The notes: generated from the letters alone by a model not told the origin. A stretch of DNA of 64,000 bases from an uncultured Pseudophaeobacter sp. (GCA_905479575.1 CAJQNB010000032.1:1-64000), one strand, 5' to 3'; shown: positions 17,709 through 28,905, counted from the stretch's first letter. Numbers and translations: made by a program.

Positions 17709-18470
17709 TTAAGCCCGGGCCTTTGGAGTGCTGTAGAACCGCTTTTGTCGTTCAGTCATACGAGCGGTATCCAGGATCATAAGCACATCAGTGGTGTTAA
17801 ACCCGTGGTCGACAAAGGCACCATCTCCTACGGTGCCGCCCAGGCGCAGATAGGCCTTGATCAAGGCCGGGCACTCCACCATGGCGCGCTTACGGTCTAC
17901 CGCGCTGGCCTCCAGAAGGTCCATCGGCTGATAGCTGCGGGATTTGCACCGCAGGGGCGGTGGCGCCAGGTAGTCCCGGTTCAGCACCGACAATGGCCCG
18001 GAAAGAGCGTTCAGGTCGGTGCCGGCAAAACTGGCAGTCCCAAACAGGATTTCAATATCGTGCTCAGACACATAGGCATTGAGACCCACCCAAAGATAAA
18101 ACAGGGCTTTGCCACCGCGAAACTCTGGATGTAGGCAAGACCGGCCCAGTTCCAGCAAGCGCCGCCCAGAGCGGGTCAGTGGGCTCAGATCGTATTCGGC
18201 CTCCGAATAGAACCCTCCGGCGTTGACCGCCTGGTCCGCGCGCATCAGGCGGTACACCCCGACCACCCGGTCTGTTGCGGTCTCACGAATGATCATGTGA
18301 TCACAAAAGGCATCAAACGTGTCTTTCTCCAGCCCTTCGCGATGATCTACCAGGGCGCCGTCAGCGCCCATTTCGCTGACAAAGACCTCATAGCGAAGCG
18401 CCTGGGCCGCGCGCAGGTCTGCGTCGGTCGTGGCCAGCGAAACGGTGAATTCAGTTTGGGTTTCAGCCAT
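17709..18470 (-). CDS. olsB: Ornithine N-alpha-acyltransferase (OlsB type, GNAT fold)
   Basis: A 253-residue GNAT-like acyltransferase of the COG3176/OlsB group. Typical segments are LRYEVFVSEMGADG, DHMIIRETATDRVVGVYRLMR, LLELGRSCLHPEFRGGKAL and the C-terminal LIKAYLRLGGTVGDGAFVDHGFNTTDVLMI. It transfers a 3-hydroxyacyl group from acyl-ACP to the alpha-amino group of ornithine, the first step of ornithine-lipid synthesis. It is operonic with the olsA-like gene downstream. Confidence 0.83.
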   Translation of the reverse strand: MAETQTEFTVSLATTDADLRAAQALRYEVFVSEMGADGALVDHREGLEKDTFDAFCDHMIIRETATDRVVGVYRLMRADQAVNAGGFYSEAEYDLSPLTRSGRRLLELGRSCLHPEFRGGKALFYLWVGLNAYVSEHDIEILFGTASFAGTDLNALSGPLSVLNRDYLAPPPLRCKSRSYQPMDLLEASAVDRKRAMVECPALIKAYLRLGGTVGDGAFVDHGFNTTDVLMILDTARMTERQKRFYSTPKARA

Positions 18471-18577
18471 GTACCAGGGCTTTCCTAGATCAGTTTGCGG
18501 CGCTGATAGACCGCTAAGGGTGCAATAGGCAAGGTTTTCGTAAAACTCTCCGGGGTTTCTTAACTATTCATAAACCG

Positions 18578-18760
18578 TTAAGCCTCATTCACTAGAATCA
18601 AGGGAACACGTGTCCCGTCAAAGACCAATTTTCCCTGGTCCGGGAAATTGACAGTAATTTTGCCGCCTGCATTGGATTGGACTTCTCCAGGTCCCCATTC
18701 AGGATGATCCGGATGCGTAACGCGCATGCCGGGGGCAAGGAAGGCATTGAGGTCGATCAT
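18578..18760 (-). CDS. DUF3553 domain protein
   Basis: A 60-residue protein starting at ATG 18760 (MIDLNAFLAPGMRV). The sequence HPDHPEWGPGEVQSNAGGKITVNF with a repeated beta-strand pattern fits DUF3553, a small KOW/SH3-like domain also found at the end of UvrD/CarD-type proteins. No clear ribosome binding site precedes this start. It is divergent from chpT with only 27 bp between the starts. Function is unknown; nucleic-acid or RNA-polymerase binding is a guess from the fold. Confidence 0.7.
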   Translation of the reverse strand: MIDLNAFLAPGMRVTHPDHPEWGPGEVQSNAGGKITVNFPDQGKLVFDGTRVPLILVNEA

Positions 18761-18787
18761 GTGATGGGCCCAATTCGGAGGAAAGAT

Positions 18788-19384
18788 ATGGCCGTAGATA
18801 CCGCCAATTTGGCCGCTTTGATAGGGTCCAGAATTTGTCACGATTTGATCAGCCCCGTCGGCGCTATCAACAACGGATTGGAATTGCTGGCAATGTCCGG
18901 TGCCATGGCCGGACCGGAGCTTGAGCTGATTTCCGACAGTGTGTTGAATGCCAATGCGCGCATCCGGTTTTTCCGCATTGCCTTTGGCGCTGCGGGTGAT
19001 CAGCAGATGGGCCGGGCAGAGATCGTCTCGGTTCTGGATGACATCAGCAAGGCTGGCCGCCTAAAGTTCCAATGGGATTACGCCGACGGGTGCAGCCGCA
19101 GCGCCGTACGTATGGCCTTTCTGGCAGCGCTGTGCCTGGAAACCGCCCTGCCCTATGGCGGTATGATCACCATGACCTGCACAGATGGGAAATGGACGGT
19201 GGCGGGCGAAGGCCGCAAGGTCGCTGTTGAAGCATCACTTTGGGGCTATCTCGACGGGAGCGACACCTCGGCCAGCTTGACCCCGGCGCAGGTGCAATTT
19301 GCCATGCTACCGGCGGCGGCGACAGAGGCAGAATGTCAGCTGGGCTTTGACCATACAGACGAGAAAGTCACAGTCTGGTTTTAG
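18788..19384 (+). CDS. chpT: Histidine phosphotransferase ChpT
   Basis: A 198-residue protein starting at ATG 18788 after GGAGGAAAG. The dimerisation/phosphotransfer helix contains CHDLISPVGAINNGLELL with the phospho-accepting H18. The second half is a degenerate HATPase-like domain lacking ATP-binding boxes, as known for ChpT. ChpT relays phosphate from the hybrid kinase CckA to CtrA and CpdR, controlling motility and gene-transfer-agent genes in Rhodobacterales. Confidence 0.9.
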   Translation: MAVDTANLAALIGSRICHDLISPVGAINNGLELLAMSGAMAGPELELISDSVLNANARIRFFRIAFGAAGDQQMGRAEIVSVLDDISKAGRLKFQWDYADGCSRSAVRMAFLAALCLETALPYGGMITMTCTDGKWTVAGEGRKVAVEASLWGYLDGSDTSASLTPAQVQFAMLPAAATEAECQLGFDHTDEKVTVWF

Positions 19385-19421
19385 AATGCCTGCTGTCAGA
19401 CCCTGACAAAAGTGATCATAG

Positions 19422-19456
19422 AAAAAGCCCCCAATCATCTGATCGGGGGCTTTTTT
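19422..19456. terminator. Bidirectional terminator between chpT and proA
   Basis: GCCCCC (19427-19432) pairs with GGGGGC (19445-19450), helped by inner ATC/GAT pairing. It is flanked by AAAAA on the left and TTTTTT on the right, so it can stop transcription from chpT on the plus strand and from proA on the minus strand. Confidence 0.9.
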
Positions 19457-19502
19457 GTTGTAGTTTCAGTTAGGTATTCGGCGATCTAGATACCCTGGAA
19501 TC

Positions 19503-20768
19503 CTAGGCCCGCACTGTGCCGTCGCCACGCACCAGGTATTTAAAGCTGGTCAACTGGGCCGCGCCGACGGGGCCACGGGCATGCATCTTGCCAGTGGCAA
19601 TACCAATCTCCGCCCCCATGCCAAATTCACCACCATCGGCAAACTGGGTCGAGGCATTATGCATCAGGATTGCACTGTCGAGCTCAGCAAAAAACTGAGT
19701 TACGGCAGCTTCATCCTCGGTAATGATGCAATCAGTATGCTGCGAGTGATATTTGCGGATATGCGCGATCGCATCCTCGATATCCGCTACGGGCTTTGCG
19801 GCAATAACCTTATCCAGAAACTCTTTGCCCCAGTCGGCCTCCTCTGCGGGCGCCATGCTCTCGGGGCCAACCAGGCCGCCAGCCGCGTGGATTTCTACCC
19901 CGGCTGCCGCCAGTGCAGTCAGCACGTCGCGTCCAATTGTGTCGACGATATCGCGATGGATCAGCAGGCATTCCGCGGCGCCACAAATCCCGGTGCGACG
20001 GGTTTTGGCGTTTAGCACCACGTCGAGCGCCTTTTTGGGGTCAGCAGATTTATCCAGGTAGATATGCACGATGCCCTCAAGGTGGGCAAAAACCGGCACC
20101 CGCGCCTCGCGCTGCACCAATCCCACCAGGCCCTTGCCGCCACGGGGGACGATGACATCAACATATTCTGTCATGGTCAGCAGCTCTTGCACCGCTGCGC
20201 GGTCTCGGGTTGGCACCAGTTGCACAGCATCCTCGGGCAGGTTTGCGCCGCGCAACCCTTCGGCCAGACAGGAATGAATGACCTGGCTGGAATGAAAGCT
20301 CTCCGACCCGCCGCGCAGGATTACCGCATTGCCGGATTTCAGGCACAGTGCCCCGGCATCCGCCGTGACATTGGGGCGGCTTTCATAGATCACGCCGATA
20401 ACGCCAAGCGGCGTTCTTACCCTTTGGATATTTAGCCCCGAGGGTTGCTCCCATTCTGCCAGCACCTCGCCCACGGGGTCAGGTTGTTCCGCCACTGCGC
20501 GCAGCCCGTCGACAATGGATTGGATGCGGGGCTCATCCAGCATCAACCTGTCCATCATCGCGGGCGACAGGCCCTTGGAGGTGCCATAATCAAGGTCTTT
20601 GGCGTTGGCGGCTATGATCTCGCTGCGGCGCGCCCAGACGGCATCGGCGGCGCCGATCAGGGCGGCATGTTTGCGTTCACCACTGGCTGTTGCCAGGGTT
20701 TGCGCTGCGCGCTTTGCGCGAATGCCAAGATCCATCATCAGCGCGGGAATATTTTGTGTCTCTGTCAT
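19503..20768 (-). CDS. proA: Glutamate-5-semialdehyde dehydrogenase (gamma-glutamyl phosphate reductase)
   Basis: A 421-residue ProA, reducing gamma-glutamyl phosphate to the semialdehyde for proline synthesis. Signatures are [39 protein letters not shown], the active-site region [15 protein letters not shown] with the catalytic Cys, and [19 protein letters not shown]. It lies 100 bp downstream of proB in the same direction, giving both enzymes of the first two steps together. Confidence 0.97.
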   Translation of the reverse strand: MTETQNIPALMMDLGIRAKRAAQTLATASGERKHAALIGAADAVWARRSEIIAANAKDLDYGTSKGLSPAMMDRLMLDEPRIQSIVDGLRAVAEQPDPVGEVLAEWEQPSGLNIQRVRTPLGVIGVIYESRPNVTADAGALCLKSGNAVILRGGSESFHSSQVIHSCLAEGLRGANLPEDAVQLVPTRDRAAVQELLTMTEYVDVIVPRGGKGLVGLVQREARVPVFAHLEGIVHIYLDKSADPKKALDVVLNAKTRRTGICGAAECLLIHRDIVDTIGRDVLTALAAAGVEIHAAGGLVGPESMAPAEEADWGKEFLDKVIAAKPVADIEDAIAHIRKYHSQHTDCIITEDEAAVTQFFAELDSAILMHNASTQFADGGEFGMGAEIGIATGKMHARGPVGAAQLTSFKYLVRGDGTVRA

Positions 20769-20868
20769 CGGTCTCTTCTAAGCCTTGTCTGTGAGAGGCT
20801 GCTGCGGTTCAGTTGCTGCCAGATTAGGGAAAGCAACAGGCCGGTTTCCAGCCCCAAAAGGAAGGGGA

Positions 20869-23054
<2,186 letters not shown>

Positions 23055-23126
23055 TCAACGAGCCCCCTGCTGGGGCCCGCCTATTTGTCTTTGACGTGCC
23101 TTACCTGAAAGCGCCAGCCGCGCCAA

Positions 23127-23663
23127 TCACAGTTTTCGGCTATAGGTCCAGGTGGGCACATTTGCATTGCGGCTGACCGAGAAACTCTCGGCATCGCCCA
23201 GATAGTCAAAACCGCAATGGATCAACACCCGCGCCGATGCCGCATTATCCTGAAAGACAGAGGCAAACATGGCGTCATTGTTCAACGGGTTCGCCTGGAC
23301 CAAGGCCTCCACCGCCTCTGACGCAAGGCCGGTATTCCAGAACAAGGGCGCAATCCAAAAGCTGACCTCAGAATGGTTTCGGTCCATCTGTTTAAGGCTG
23401 ATGATCCCTTTCAGGTCCTCACCACCATCCGGCGTGCCGTCGATGGCCCAGATGTCCTCTTCCTGTTTGCGCGCTGCAGCACGAGAGACATAGGCCTCTA
23501 CCGCGCCGGGGGGCATAGGATGCGGAATAGAGGGGGTCATGCGGGCCACGCGCTCATCACCCATATACAGGGCGATAAGGCCGCTGTCGGCCTCCCGTAG
23601 CGGGCGCAGCACAAACCGGCTGGTTTCAATAACCTGCTGATCTTTCACATTATCCAAACTCAT
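23127..23663 (-). CDS. GNAT N-acetyltransferase (RimJ/RimL type)
   Basis: A 178-residue GNAT protein. The start is ATG 23663, preceded by AAAGGAG; the frame extends 27 codons further upstream without support. RFVLRPLREADSG, the central strand HSEVSFWIAPLFWNTGLASEAVEAL and ASVFQDNAASARVLIHCGF follow the RimJ/RimL pattern, although the acetyl-CoA loop (LFWNTGLA) is a less canonical form of the Q/RxxGxG/A motif. Because it sits between rpmA and obgE it may modify a ribosomal or translation protein; that is inferred from location only. Confidence 0.82.
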   Translation of the reverse strand: MSLDNVKDQQVIETSRFVLRPLREADSGLIALYMGDERVARMTPSIPHPMPPGAVEAYVSRAAARKQEEDIWAIDGTPDGGEDLKGIISLKQMDRNHSEVSFWIAPLFWNTGLASEAVEALVQANPLNNDAMFASVFQDNAASARVLIHCGFDYLGDAESFSVSRNANVPTWTYSRKL

Positions 23664-23822
23664 ATCTCTGCTCCTTTTCGCAAAGAAATCGGAAACGACG
23701 GCGCGTTTGCCAGATTGAACGCAACCAGCTACCAGCAAGGCCATGCCCCCAAAAGATGTGGGGCGGCTGGTCGTTCATCAAGGCGCCAATACAAAACAAT
23801 ACAGACGCAACCGCGCCAAATA

Positions 23823-23851
23823 GAAAAAGGGACCGGCTGTCGCCGATCCCC
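23823..23851 (-). terminator. Terminator of rplU-rpmA
   Basis: On the minus strand GGGATCGGC pairs with GCCGGTCCC (one G-T) around GACA and is followed by TTTTTC. It sits about 30 bp past the rpmA stop, separating the ribosomal genes from the GNAT-obgE block. Confidence 0.85.
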
Positions 23852-23879
23852 TGATTTTTCAAAACCTTGTGGGTTCGGT

Positions 23880-24149
23880 TTACTCAGCGGCCTCCGCCAC
23901 TGGGAGAACCGATACAAAGGTGCGGCCTTTCAGGCCTTTGTGGAAGGTGACAGCACCGTCAGTCACAGCAAAAATCGTGTGATCTTTGCCCAGACCTACG
24001 CCTTCACCCGGCCAAAACTTGGTGCCGCGCTGACGAATGATGATGTTACCTGCGATGGCCGCTTGGCCACCATAGAGTTTCACACCGAGGCGGCGACCCG
24101 CTGAGTCGCGGCCGTTACGGGAGGAACCACCAGCTTTTTTATGTGCCAT
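23880..24149 (-). CDS. rpmA: 50S ribosomal protein L27
   Basis: An 89-residue L27. The N-terminus [16 protein letters not shown] reaches the peptidyl-transferase centre in known ribosomes, and [23 protein letters not shown] with [13 protein letters not shown] completes the family pattern. There is no cleavable leader before the N-terminus, unlike in Firmicutes. It is 11 bp downstream of rplU. Confidence 0.98.
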   Translation of the reverse strand: MAHKKAGGSSRNGRDSAGRRLGVKLYGGQAAIAGNIIIRQRGTKFWPGEGVGLGKDHTIFAVTDGAVTFHKGLKGRTFVSVLPVAEAAE

Positions 24150-24160
24150 TCTGTCTCTCC

Positions 24161-24721
24161 TTAGCCTTTAGCCAGATCTTTGGCCTGTGCAACCCACTCG
24201 GGTTTCACCTTGACCGCGTCAATACCAGCAATGTCGTCATCCGACAAGGCTGCGATCTGGGCAAAGCTTGTCAGACCAGCTTCAACCAGCTTTTTGGCGG
24301 CGGCAGGGCCAACACCAGTCAGCTGTGTCAGATCGTCAGAACCGGCTGCAGCAGGCGCAGCTTTAGGCGCTGCTTTGGCGGCGGCCTTAGGGGCAGCTTT
24401 GGTTGCGCCGGAGGTCAGGATCTCGGTGATCTTGATCAGGGTCAGCTTTTGACGGTGGCCCTTGGTGCGTTTGGAAGAGTGCTTACGACGACGCTTCACA
24501 AAGTGAATGAGCTTTTCGCCTTTGATCTGGTCGATCACTTCTGCCTTAACAGCAGCGCCATCTACCAAAGGAGCACCAACCACGGGGGCATCGCCACCGA
24601 GCATCAGGATTTCGTCAAACTGGATTGTTTCGCCAGCATCAGCAGCCAATTTTTCAATGCGGAGGATATCGCCCGCTTGAACTTTGTACTGCTTGCCGCC
24701 AGTCTTGAGGACCGCAAACAT
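24161..24721 (-). CDS. rplU: 50S ribosomal protein L21 with C-terminal helix-hairpin-helix extension
   Basis: A 186-residue protein starting at ATG 24721 after AAAGGAA. Residues 1-103 are L21 ([41 protein letters not shown]). An Ala/Pro/Lys-rich linker follows, then about 55 residues with a helix-hairpin-helix-like pattern ([40 protein letters not shown]). Standard L21 ends near residue 103, so this is a fusion. Similar tails occur in related alphaproteobacteria; their role is not known to me. Confidence 0.95.
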   Translation of the reverse strand: MFAVLKTGGKQYKVQAGDILRIEKLAADAGETIQFDEILMLGGDAPVVGAPLVDGAAVKAEVIDQIKGEKLIHFVKRRRKHSSKRTKGHRQKLTLIKITEILTSGATKAAPKAAAKAAPKAAPAAAGSDDLTQLTGVGPAAAKKLVEAGLTSFAQIAALSDDDIAGIDAVKVKPEWVAQAKDLAKG

Positions 24722-24996
24722 ATGCGTGTTTCCTTTATCAACCGCGTCCTTTGGTCCCCTATTGGGCGTTTTGGCCGTTTGGCCACCTCGAACAGCGCGC
24801 CCCGGTTGGGGGCCGTATTGCAAAATGAACCCGGCACAGAGAATCCGAGCCGGGATGGCGCATTTGCCCGAAAACACCTGGCCCTGTCAACCCATTATAA
24901 CCGTGTCTCAGTCGATGTCGCCAAGTCACACCACAGAAGGTGATAAATCACGGTTTGGCGCGCGGCCAACACCCCGCCAGACACCCGGGCTGGCGG

Positions 24997-25848
24997 CTAG
25001 ATATCTTCCCCCTGGCCCAGCTCTTTCATACGAAAAGCCAAAGCTTCAAACCGGTTGGCGGTGATTTCAAACTGTACCGCGTTGAGCAGCTCATAGACCT
25101 GCTGCATCAGAGGCGTTTCCAGCGCCTTTACATAGGCTTCCACCTCCGCCTCGCTAAAGCCCTGATAGGTATAGGCCGAGGCCGCAAGGTTAGAGGCCCG
25201 CAGCGCAATGCGCATCTCCGCTTCCTGTGCGCGCTGCAGCGCGCGCAGGCCTTCGCCATCCAATTGCAGCTCAATGACGCCAGCGGCATTGGCGGCCATC
25301 AGAAAGCGGAATTGGATCTGCTGGATCGACTTCACCCCAGACCCGGCCGCATCAATCGCCTTGCTCATCCGGTGATACAGCGCAACACGCGTGCTGCCGG
25401 ATTTTACAAGATCCGCAATGATGCGCTGACCGGCGATCTGTTTGGTCTCCCCCTCTTCAACCAGATGCGAGGCGTTTTCAGCCACCACCAAGCGCTGGCC
25501 CAGGTCACTGGCATAAAAGGCGGCCGCATGGCTCAGGGCCTCATCCTCCAGGGTCTCGGTCAGAATATCGAGAGCCAGCTCGCGCATTTTGTCCTGATCA
25601 AACACCGACTGAGACAGCCGCGTCCAGTTTGAGCCAAAGTCCCCAGCGGACAGCCCCAGCATCTGCGGCGCGTCCCCGGCGGATAGCGCGATACTGTCCA
25701 GAGCGACATCAAACCCTGTCACCTCAAGAAAAGCCGCGACCTTCCCCCGTTCAGCGGCCTGTGCCGCAGGCACCAAGTGGAGCACCAAAAAACCAAGGGT
25801 AACGGCGGCCAGCGCCAGGTGATTAAAGCGTTTTGCAATCTGTCTCAT
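24997..25848 (-). CDS. DUF2059 domain protein, secreted
   Basis: A 283-residue protein with an N-terminal signal peptide (a hydrophobic stretch around residues 11-25, cleavage probably after AAQAA near residue 33). The body is almost wholly helical, and the segment with AFYASDLGQRLVVAENASHLVEE matches DUF2059, a periplasmic domain of unknown function. The gene stands alone between rplU and tRNA-Ser. Confidence 0.75.
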   Translation of the reverse strand: MRQIAKRFNHLALAAVTLGFLVLHLVPAAQAAERGKVAAFLEVTGFDVALDSIALSAGDAPQMLGLSAGDFGSNWTRLSQSVFDQDKMRELALDILTETLEDEALSHAAAFYASDLGQRLVVAENASHLVEEGETKQIAGQRIIADLVKSGSTRVALYHRMSKAIDAAGSGVKSIQQIQFRFLMAANAAGVIELQLDGEGLRALQRAQEAEMRIALRASNLAASAYTYQGFSEAEVEAYVKALETPLMQQVYELLNAVQFEITANRFEALAFRMKELGQGEDI

Positions 25849-25970
25849 AGGTGAAATCTAGGCGAAAACTGTGCCAAAACAATGAAAAAATGCCATTCTG
25901 AAAAGAAGTTGAAAATCCCCCTTGCACTGGGCCGCATTCAGCCTTAAACGCTCCTCCACCAGACCCCCGC

Positions 25971-26060
25971 GGAGAGGTGCCGGAGTGGTCGAACGGGGCG
26001 GTCTCGAAAACCGTTGAGCCTTCACGGGTTCCCAGGGTTCGAATCCCTGTCTCTCCGCCA
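25971..26060 (+). tRNA. tRNA-Ser (anticodon CGA)
   Basis: A 90-base tRNA including encoded CCA. The acceptor stem GGAGAGG pairs with TCTCTCC at the 3' end, the anticodon loop is CTCGAAA (anticodon CGA), there is a long variable arm typical of serine tRNAs, and the T arm contains GGTTCGAATCC. Integrase and transposase remnants begin about 110 bases downstream, marking it as a former integration site. Confidence 0.95.
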
Positions 26061-26173
26061 TTACACCAAAATTGACGTTGAAATTGTGCGCAAACCCGGA
26101 AAAACTGATGTTTTCCTAATTCAGCCATTTTGCCTATGGTGAAAAAAATGTGGGCCTGAATGTGGGTGCGGAA

Positions 26174-26318
26174 ATGGATGGTCAATCGAAGAAGATAAAC
26201 GGCAAACGGCGCATGCCGCATTTTAAGAAACAACTCAAAGCCGCGTTTGTGCGATCTGCTCCACCGCGCAGACATACTGACGGTGGAGGACTATACCTCT
26301 ATGTCTCTGCATCTGGTG
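26174..26318 (+). pseudogene. Tyrosine-integrase remnant (N-terminal arm-binding domain)
   Basis: In frame from ATG 26174, the segment KKQLKAAFVRSAPPRRHTDGGGLYLYVSASG matches the N-terminal arm-DNA-binding domain (DUF4102 type) of tRNA-associated phage integrases. Similarity ends near 26318, where the frame runs into unrelated residues. The catalytic domain is absent. The position just 3' of tRNA-Ser is where such an integrase gene would be. Confidence 0.6.
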
Positions 26319-26438
26319 CTCGCCGAGGCGACAAGATCAATCCGGCAGGCGGAGGTTGGTTCGACCAAGACCATGCTGGAGCGCGTGAAGGCCAGGTTCG
26401 ACCTCCCTCCCGAACGCCTGATCGCGGACGCCGCCTAG
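26319..26438 (+). pseudogene. Transposase fragment (IS1182/IS5-like)
   Basis: In another frame the segment ATRSIRQAEVGSTKTMLERV and the following ARFDLPPERLIADAA resemble the central part of IS1182-type transposases, just before the catalytic DxAYGS motif, and then hit a TAG. Both ends are missing. The join with the preceding integrase fragment is direct, which suggests deletion between two mobile elements. Confidence 0.5.
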
Positions 26439-26549
26439 CGAACTTTGCAAACCCTGGCACCCAGCGTAAAGCAGTCATTTCTCAGGATGATAGATGTGCC
26501 ACTCTGGTCCCCAAATTCTAAAAGCTGCACGTCAAATCAATATCTGGTT

Positions 26550-27473
26550 TTAGAGTGCATCCGGATCAATCACGTCAGTCGAGGCTGGCTCTATCTTGGC
26601 TGCGAGAAAATCGACAAACACCCGGACCTTGCTCGCAAGGTTTCTCCCGCTTGGGTAGACTGCACTAATTGGAGTCGCGGGAGGTTCTAGAGGAAAGCCA
26701 GGTAAGACAGGAACAAGCGTGCCAGTTTCCAGCTCGGAGCGCACCATCCAGATCGGTAACATTGCTATGCCGAGGCAAGATTTGGTAGCTTCTTTCAGGA
26801 GAACGAGACTGCTCGCCTGAACGGGCCCGGTCACGGAAACAGCTGAGACATCTTCGCTTGACCTGAAACGCCAAGTGGCCTGTTCCGTTTCAACTCTGAA
26901 TGAGAGACATGAGAACCTGGCTAGATCTTCTGGATGTTGAGGAGCGCCTTCACGTCTTAAAAACTCTGGACTTGCCACAAGCAGAGATCGGCTCATTGTC
27001 AGGCGCTTTGCTATCAGGCTCGAGTCGGCAAGGTGCCCCACGCGAATTGCTACATCAATCCCCCGGCTGATCAGATCTTCCATGACTGAGGATGTATGAA
27101 CGTGAACCCGTAGATTTGGGTAAGTCTCCAGAAACTCCGGCAATACCGGAGACAATAGAGTAACGGCCAAATCTGCTTCGGCTGTTACTCGCAACACGCC
27201 CGAAGGTGCTCCGCTAAGGCGCGTTACGGCATGTCGCGCAGCATCAACATCTTCAATGATCTGTCTGGCGTGACGCAAGTAGATTTCGCCAGCTTCAGTC
27301 AACTCTTGCTGGCGTGTCGTGCGTTGCAACAAACGCGTACCCAGGTTTTCCTCAAGCCGTGAGATTTGCCTCGAAATTGCCGAGGGTGTTGTACGTGTGG
27401 AGCGTGCGACGGCCGAAAAGCTCCCTTGGTCCGTGACTTGAACGAACAACCTTAGCAAATTCAGATCTTCCAT
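26550..27473 (-). CDS. LysR family transcriptional regulator
   Basis: A 307-residue LysR protein. The N-terminal winged helix-turn-helix is FVQVTDQGSFSAVARSTRTTPSAISRQISRLEENLGTRLLQR; the rest is a two-lobed effector-binding domain resembling the CrgA/DmlR group (AVTRLSGAPSGVLRVTAEADL, LSFRVETEQATWRF). It is divergent from an SDR gene, the usual arrangement for a LysR activator or repressor of its neighbour. The pair sits in the accessory stretch after tRNA-Ser. Confidence 0.9.
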   Translation of the reverse strand: MEDLNLLRLFVQVTDQGSFSAVARSTRTTPSAISRQISRLEENLGTRLLQRTTRQQELTEAGEIYLRHARQIIEDVDAARHAVTRLSGAPSGVLRVTAEADLAVTLLSPVLPEFLETYPNLRVHVHTSSVMEDLISRGIDVAIRVGHLADSSLIAKRLTMSRSLLVASPEFLRREGAPQHPEDLARFSCLSFRVETEQATWRFRSSEDVSAVSVTGPVQASSLVLLKEATKSCLGIAMLPIWMVRSELETGTLVPVLPGFPLEPPATPISAVYPSGRNLASKVRVFVDFLAAKIEPASTDVIDPDAL

Positions 27474-27497
27474 TTGTGCAAAACCTGCATAAATCTT

Positions 27498-27513
27498 GTT
27501 CCAGTTTTGGAAC
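27498..27513. promoter_or_regulatory. Candidate LysR operator
   Basis: GTTCCA-GTTT-TGGAAC is a perfect 6-bp inverted repeat in the 131-bp interval between the divergent lysR and SDR genes. It fits the T-N11-A form of LysR-type binding sites. A second AT-rich palindrome-like stretch (ATATCACAAATGATA) follows at about 27524. Confidence 0.5.
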
Positions 27514-27604
27514 TTAATACACCCATATCACAAATGATACCAAGCTTGCAGGCGGTGCCAAGTGTCGCAACGCCCGAAACGACCAAGCAAAAAACGAGTA
27601 TTCT

Positions 27605-28471
27605 ATGCCCAAAACCATCTTAGTTACCGGAGCCTCCAGCGGATTTGGACGGCTCATTTGTGAAACACTGGCCGGATCTGGTCACACAGTCTTTGCGTCA
27701 ATGCGCGACACGGCTGGGAAGAACCGCGACCATGCCAAATCTCTGCGCAATCGAGGCCTCAATGTTGTCGACCTGGACGTCACGCAAGCAGAATCCATCG
27801 AGGCAGCTGTTTCCGGAATCCTATCCACTCAAGGCCAGATCGACGTGTTGGTCAACAATGCCGGCGTTGCGTCTGCGGGAGTGTCCGAAGCCTTTTCAGA
27901 TCAACAGGTGGCAGACCTGTTCAATGTAAATGTCGTAGGGGTACACCGCGTTACCCGCGCGGTCCTCCCATCGATGCGCCAGCAAGGAAAAGGTCTCGTT
28001 GTGAACATCGGTTCGATCCTCGGACGTGTTACCTTTCCGTTTTTCGGTATCTATGGCGCTAGCAAATTTGCTGTGGAGGCCTTAAGCGACAGTTATCGTT
28101 ATGAACTATCCCAGCTCGGCATTGACGTTTGCCTAGTACAACCTAGCGCTTTCCCCACCCAAATGTACGCGAGTGCGGCGCAACCTGTGGACCAGAAGAC
28201 CGTGAGCGAATACGGGGATACGGGAAAAATTCCTGCTGAGATGTTTGAACAATTCATGGCCATGCTCTCAGGCCCGGAGGCGCCAGCCCCGCAAGATGTC
28301 GCCGATGCGGTTTCTGGCTTGGTTTCACAGTCTGCAGGTACACGTCCGGCGCGAGTTGTGGTCGGAACAAGCTTCGGTGCGGACGAGGCAAATGCGGCAA
28401 TGACTCCTTTGCAGACCAATACAATCAATGCCTTAGGCCTAAGCCATCTTGCCGCAATAAAGACCGGCTAG
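27605..28471 (+). CDS. SDR family oxidoreductase
   Basis: A 288-residue classical SDR: TGASSGFGRLI at about 7-17, DLDVTQ, NNAGVASAG at about 83-91, a Ser in NIGSILGR and catalytic YGASK. An Arg in SMRDTAGK favours NADP(H). Slightly longer than average because of a C-terminal segment with EAPAPQDVADAVSGLV. It is probably controlled by the divergent LysR regulator. Substrate unknown. Confidence 0.87.
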   Translation: MPKTILVTGASSGFGRLICETLAGSGHTVFASMRDTAGKNRDHAKSLRNRGLNVVDLDVTQAESIEAAVSGILSTQGQIDVLVNNAGVASAGVSEAFSDQQVADLFNVNVVGVHRVTRAVLPSMRQQGKGLVVNIGSILGRVTFPFFGIYGASKFAVEALSDSYRYELSQLGIDVCLVQPSAFPTQMYASAAQPVDQKTVSEYGDTGKIPAEMFEQFMAMLSGPEAPAPQDVADAVSGLVSQSAGTRPARVVVGTSFGADEANAAMTPLQTNTINALGLSHLAAIKTG

Positions 28472-28832
28472 GGCAAAACAGGCCTACAGATTACTTAGCT
28501 TTATCATGTTCCATAGCAGTTCGCTGCTGTGGGGCAATCCTTGTAAGGAAAACTCTGAACCGATCAGACGATGAACAGTGCATTGAATTTGGGTTCACAT
28601 GAAAAGAAATTTTCCAGGCATTTGGGCAACCGCGATAATTGGCGGCTATAGTCGGCGGAAGCTTCGAAATTTTGCAACGAAAAAGCCCCAGCGCTTCGCT
28701 GCAACCGAGGCAGTAATTCCCAATTTTGCCCTTGGGATTTCAGAAACAGGTTTCGGGGATGCCCACAATCAAGCTGTCGGCGTCGGGGGCAACATCCGCA
28801 GCAACAGCCACTTGGCGGAGGCTCACCCCGTG
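28472..28832. other. Non-coding interval after the SDR
   Basis: About 360 bp with no frame that has both a plausible start and family-like residues. An 81-codon plus-strand frame at 28599-28844 and a minus-strand frame of similar size both run into the following terminator and look like chance frames. I see no RNA motif here. Confidence 0.4.
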
Positions 28833-28880
28833 AACCCAACGTAAAGAGGCCGGGTTTCCCCGGCCTCTTTACGTTGGTTG
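28833..28880. terminator. 19-bp perfect hairpin, bidirectional terminator
   Basis: CCAACGTAAAGAGGCCGGG (28836-28854) and its exact complement (28859-28877) flank a TTTC loop. The inner part AAAGAGGCCGGG...CCCGGCCTCTTT is a typical two-way terminator; the outer seven pairs lengthen it unusually. It ends the one-carbon operon on the minus strand. Confidence 0.75.
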
Positions 28881-28905
28881 ATGCATCACAGGCTGCTGGG
28901 CTGAC

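Noticed and set aside
23650-23862. 70-codon minus-strand frame with an apparent membrane segment
   Set aside because: It starts at TTG without a ribosome binding site, and overlaps both the rplU-rpmA terminator and the GNAT start.
28599-28844. 81-codon plus-strand frame after the SDR
   Set aside because: No family resemblance, and it runs into the terminator stem.
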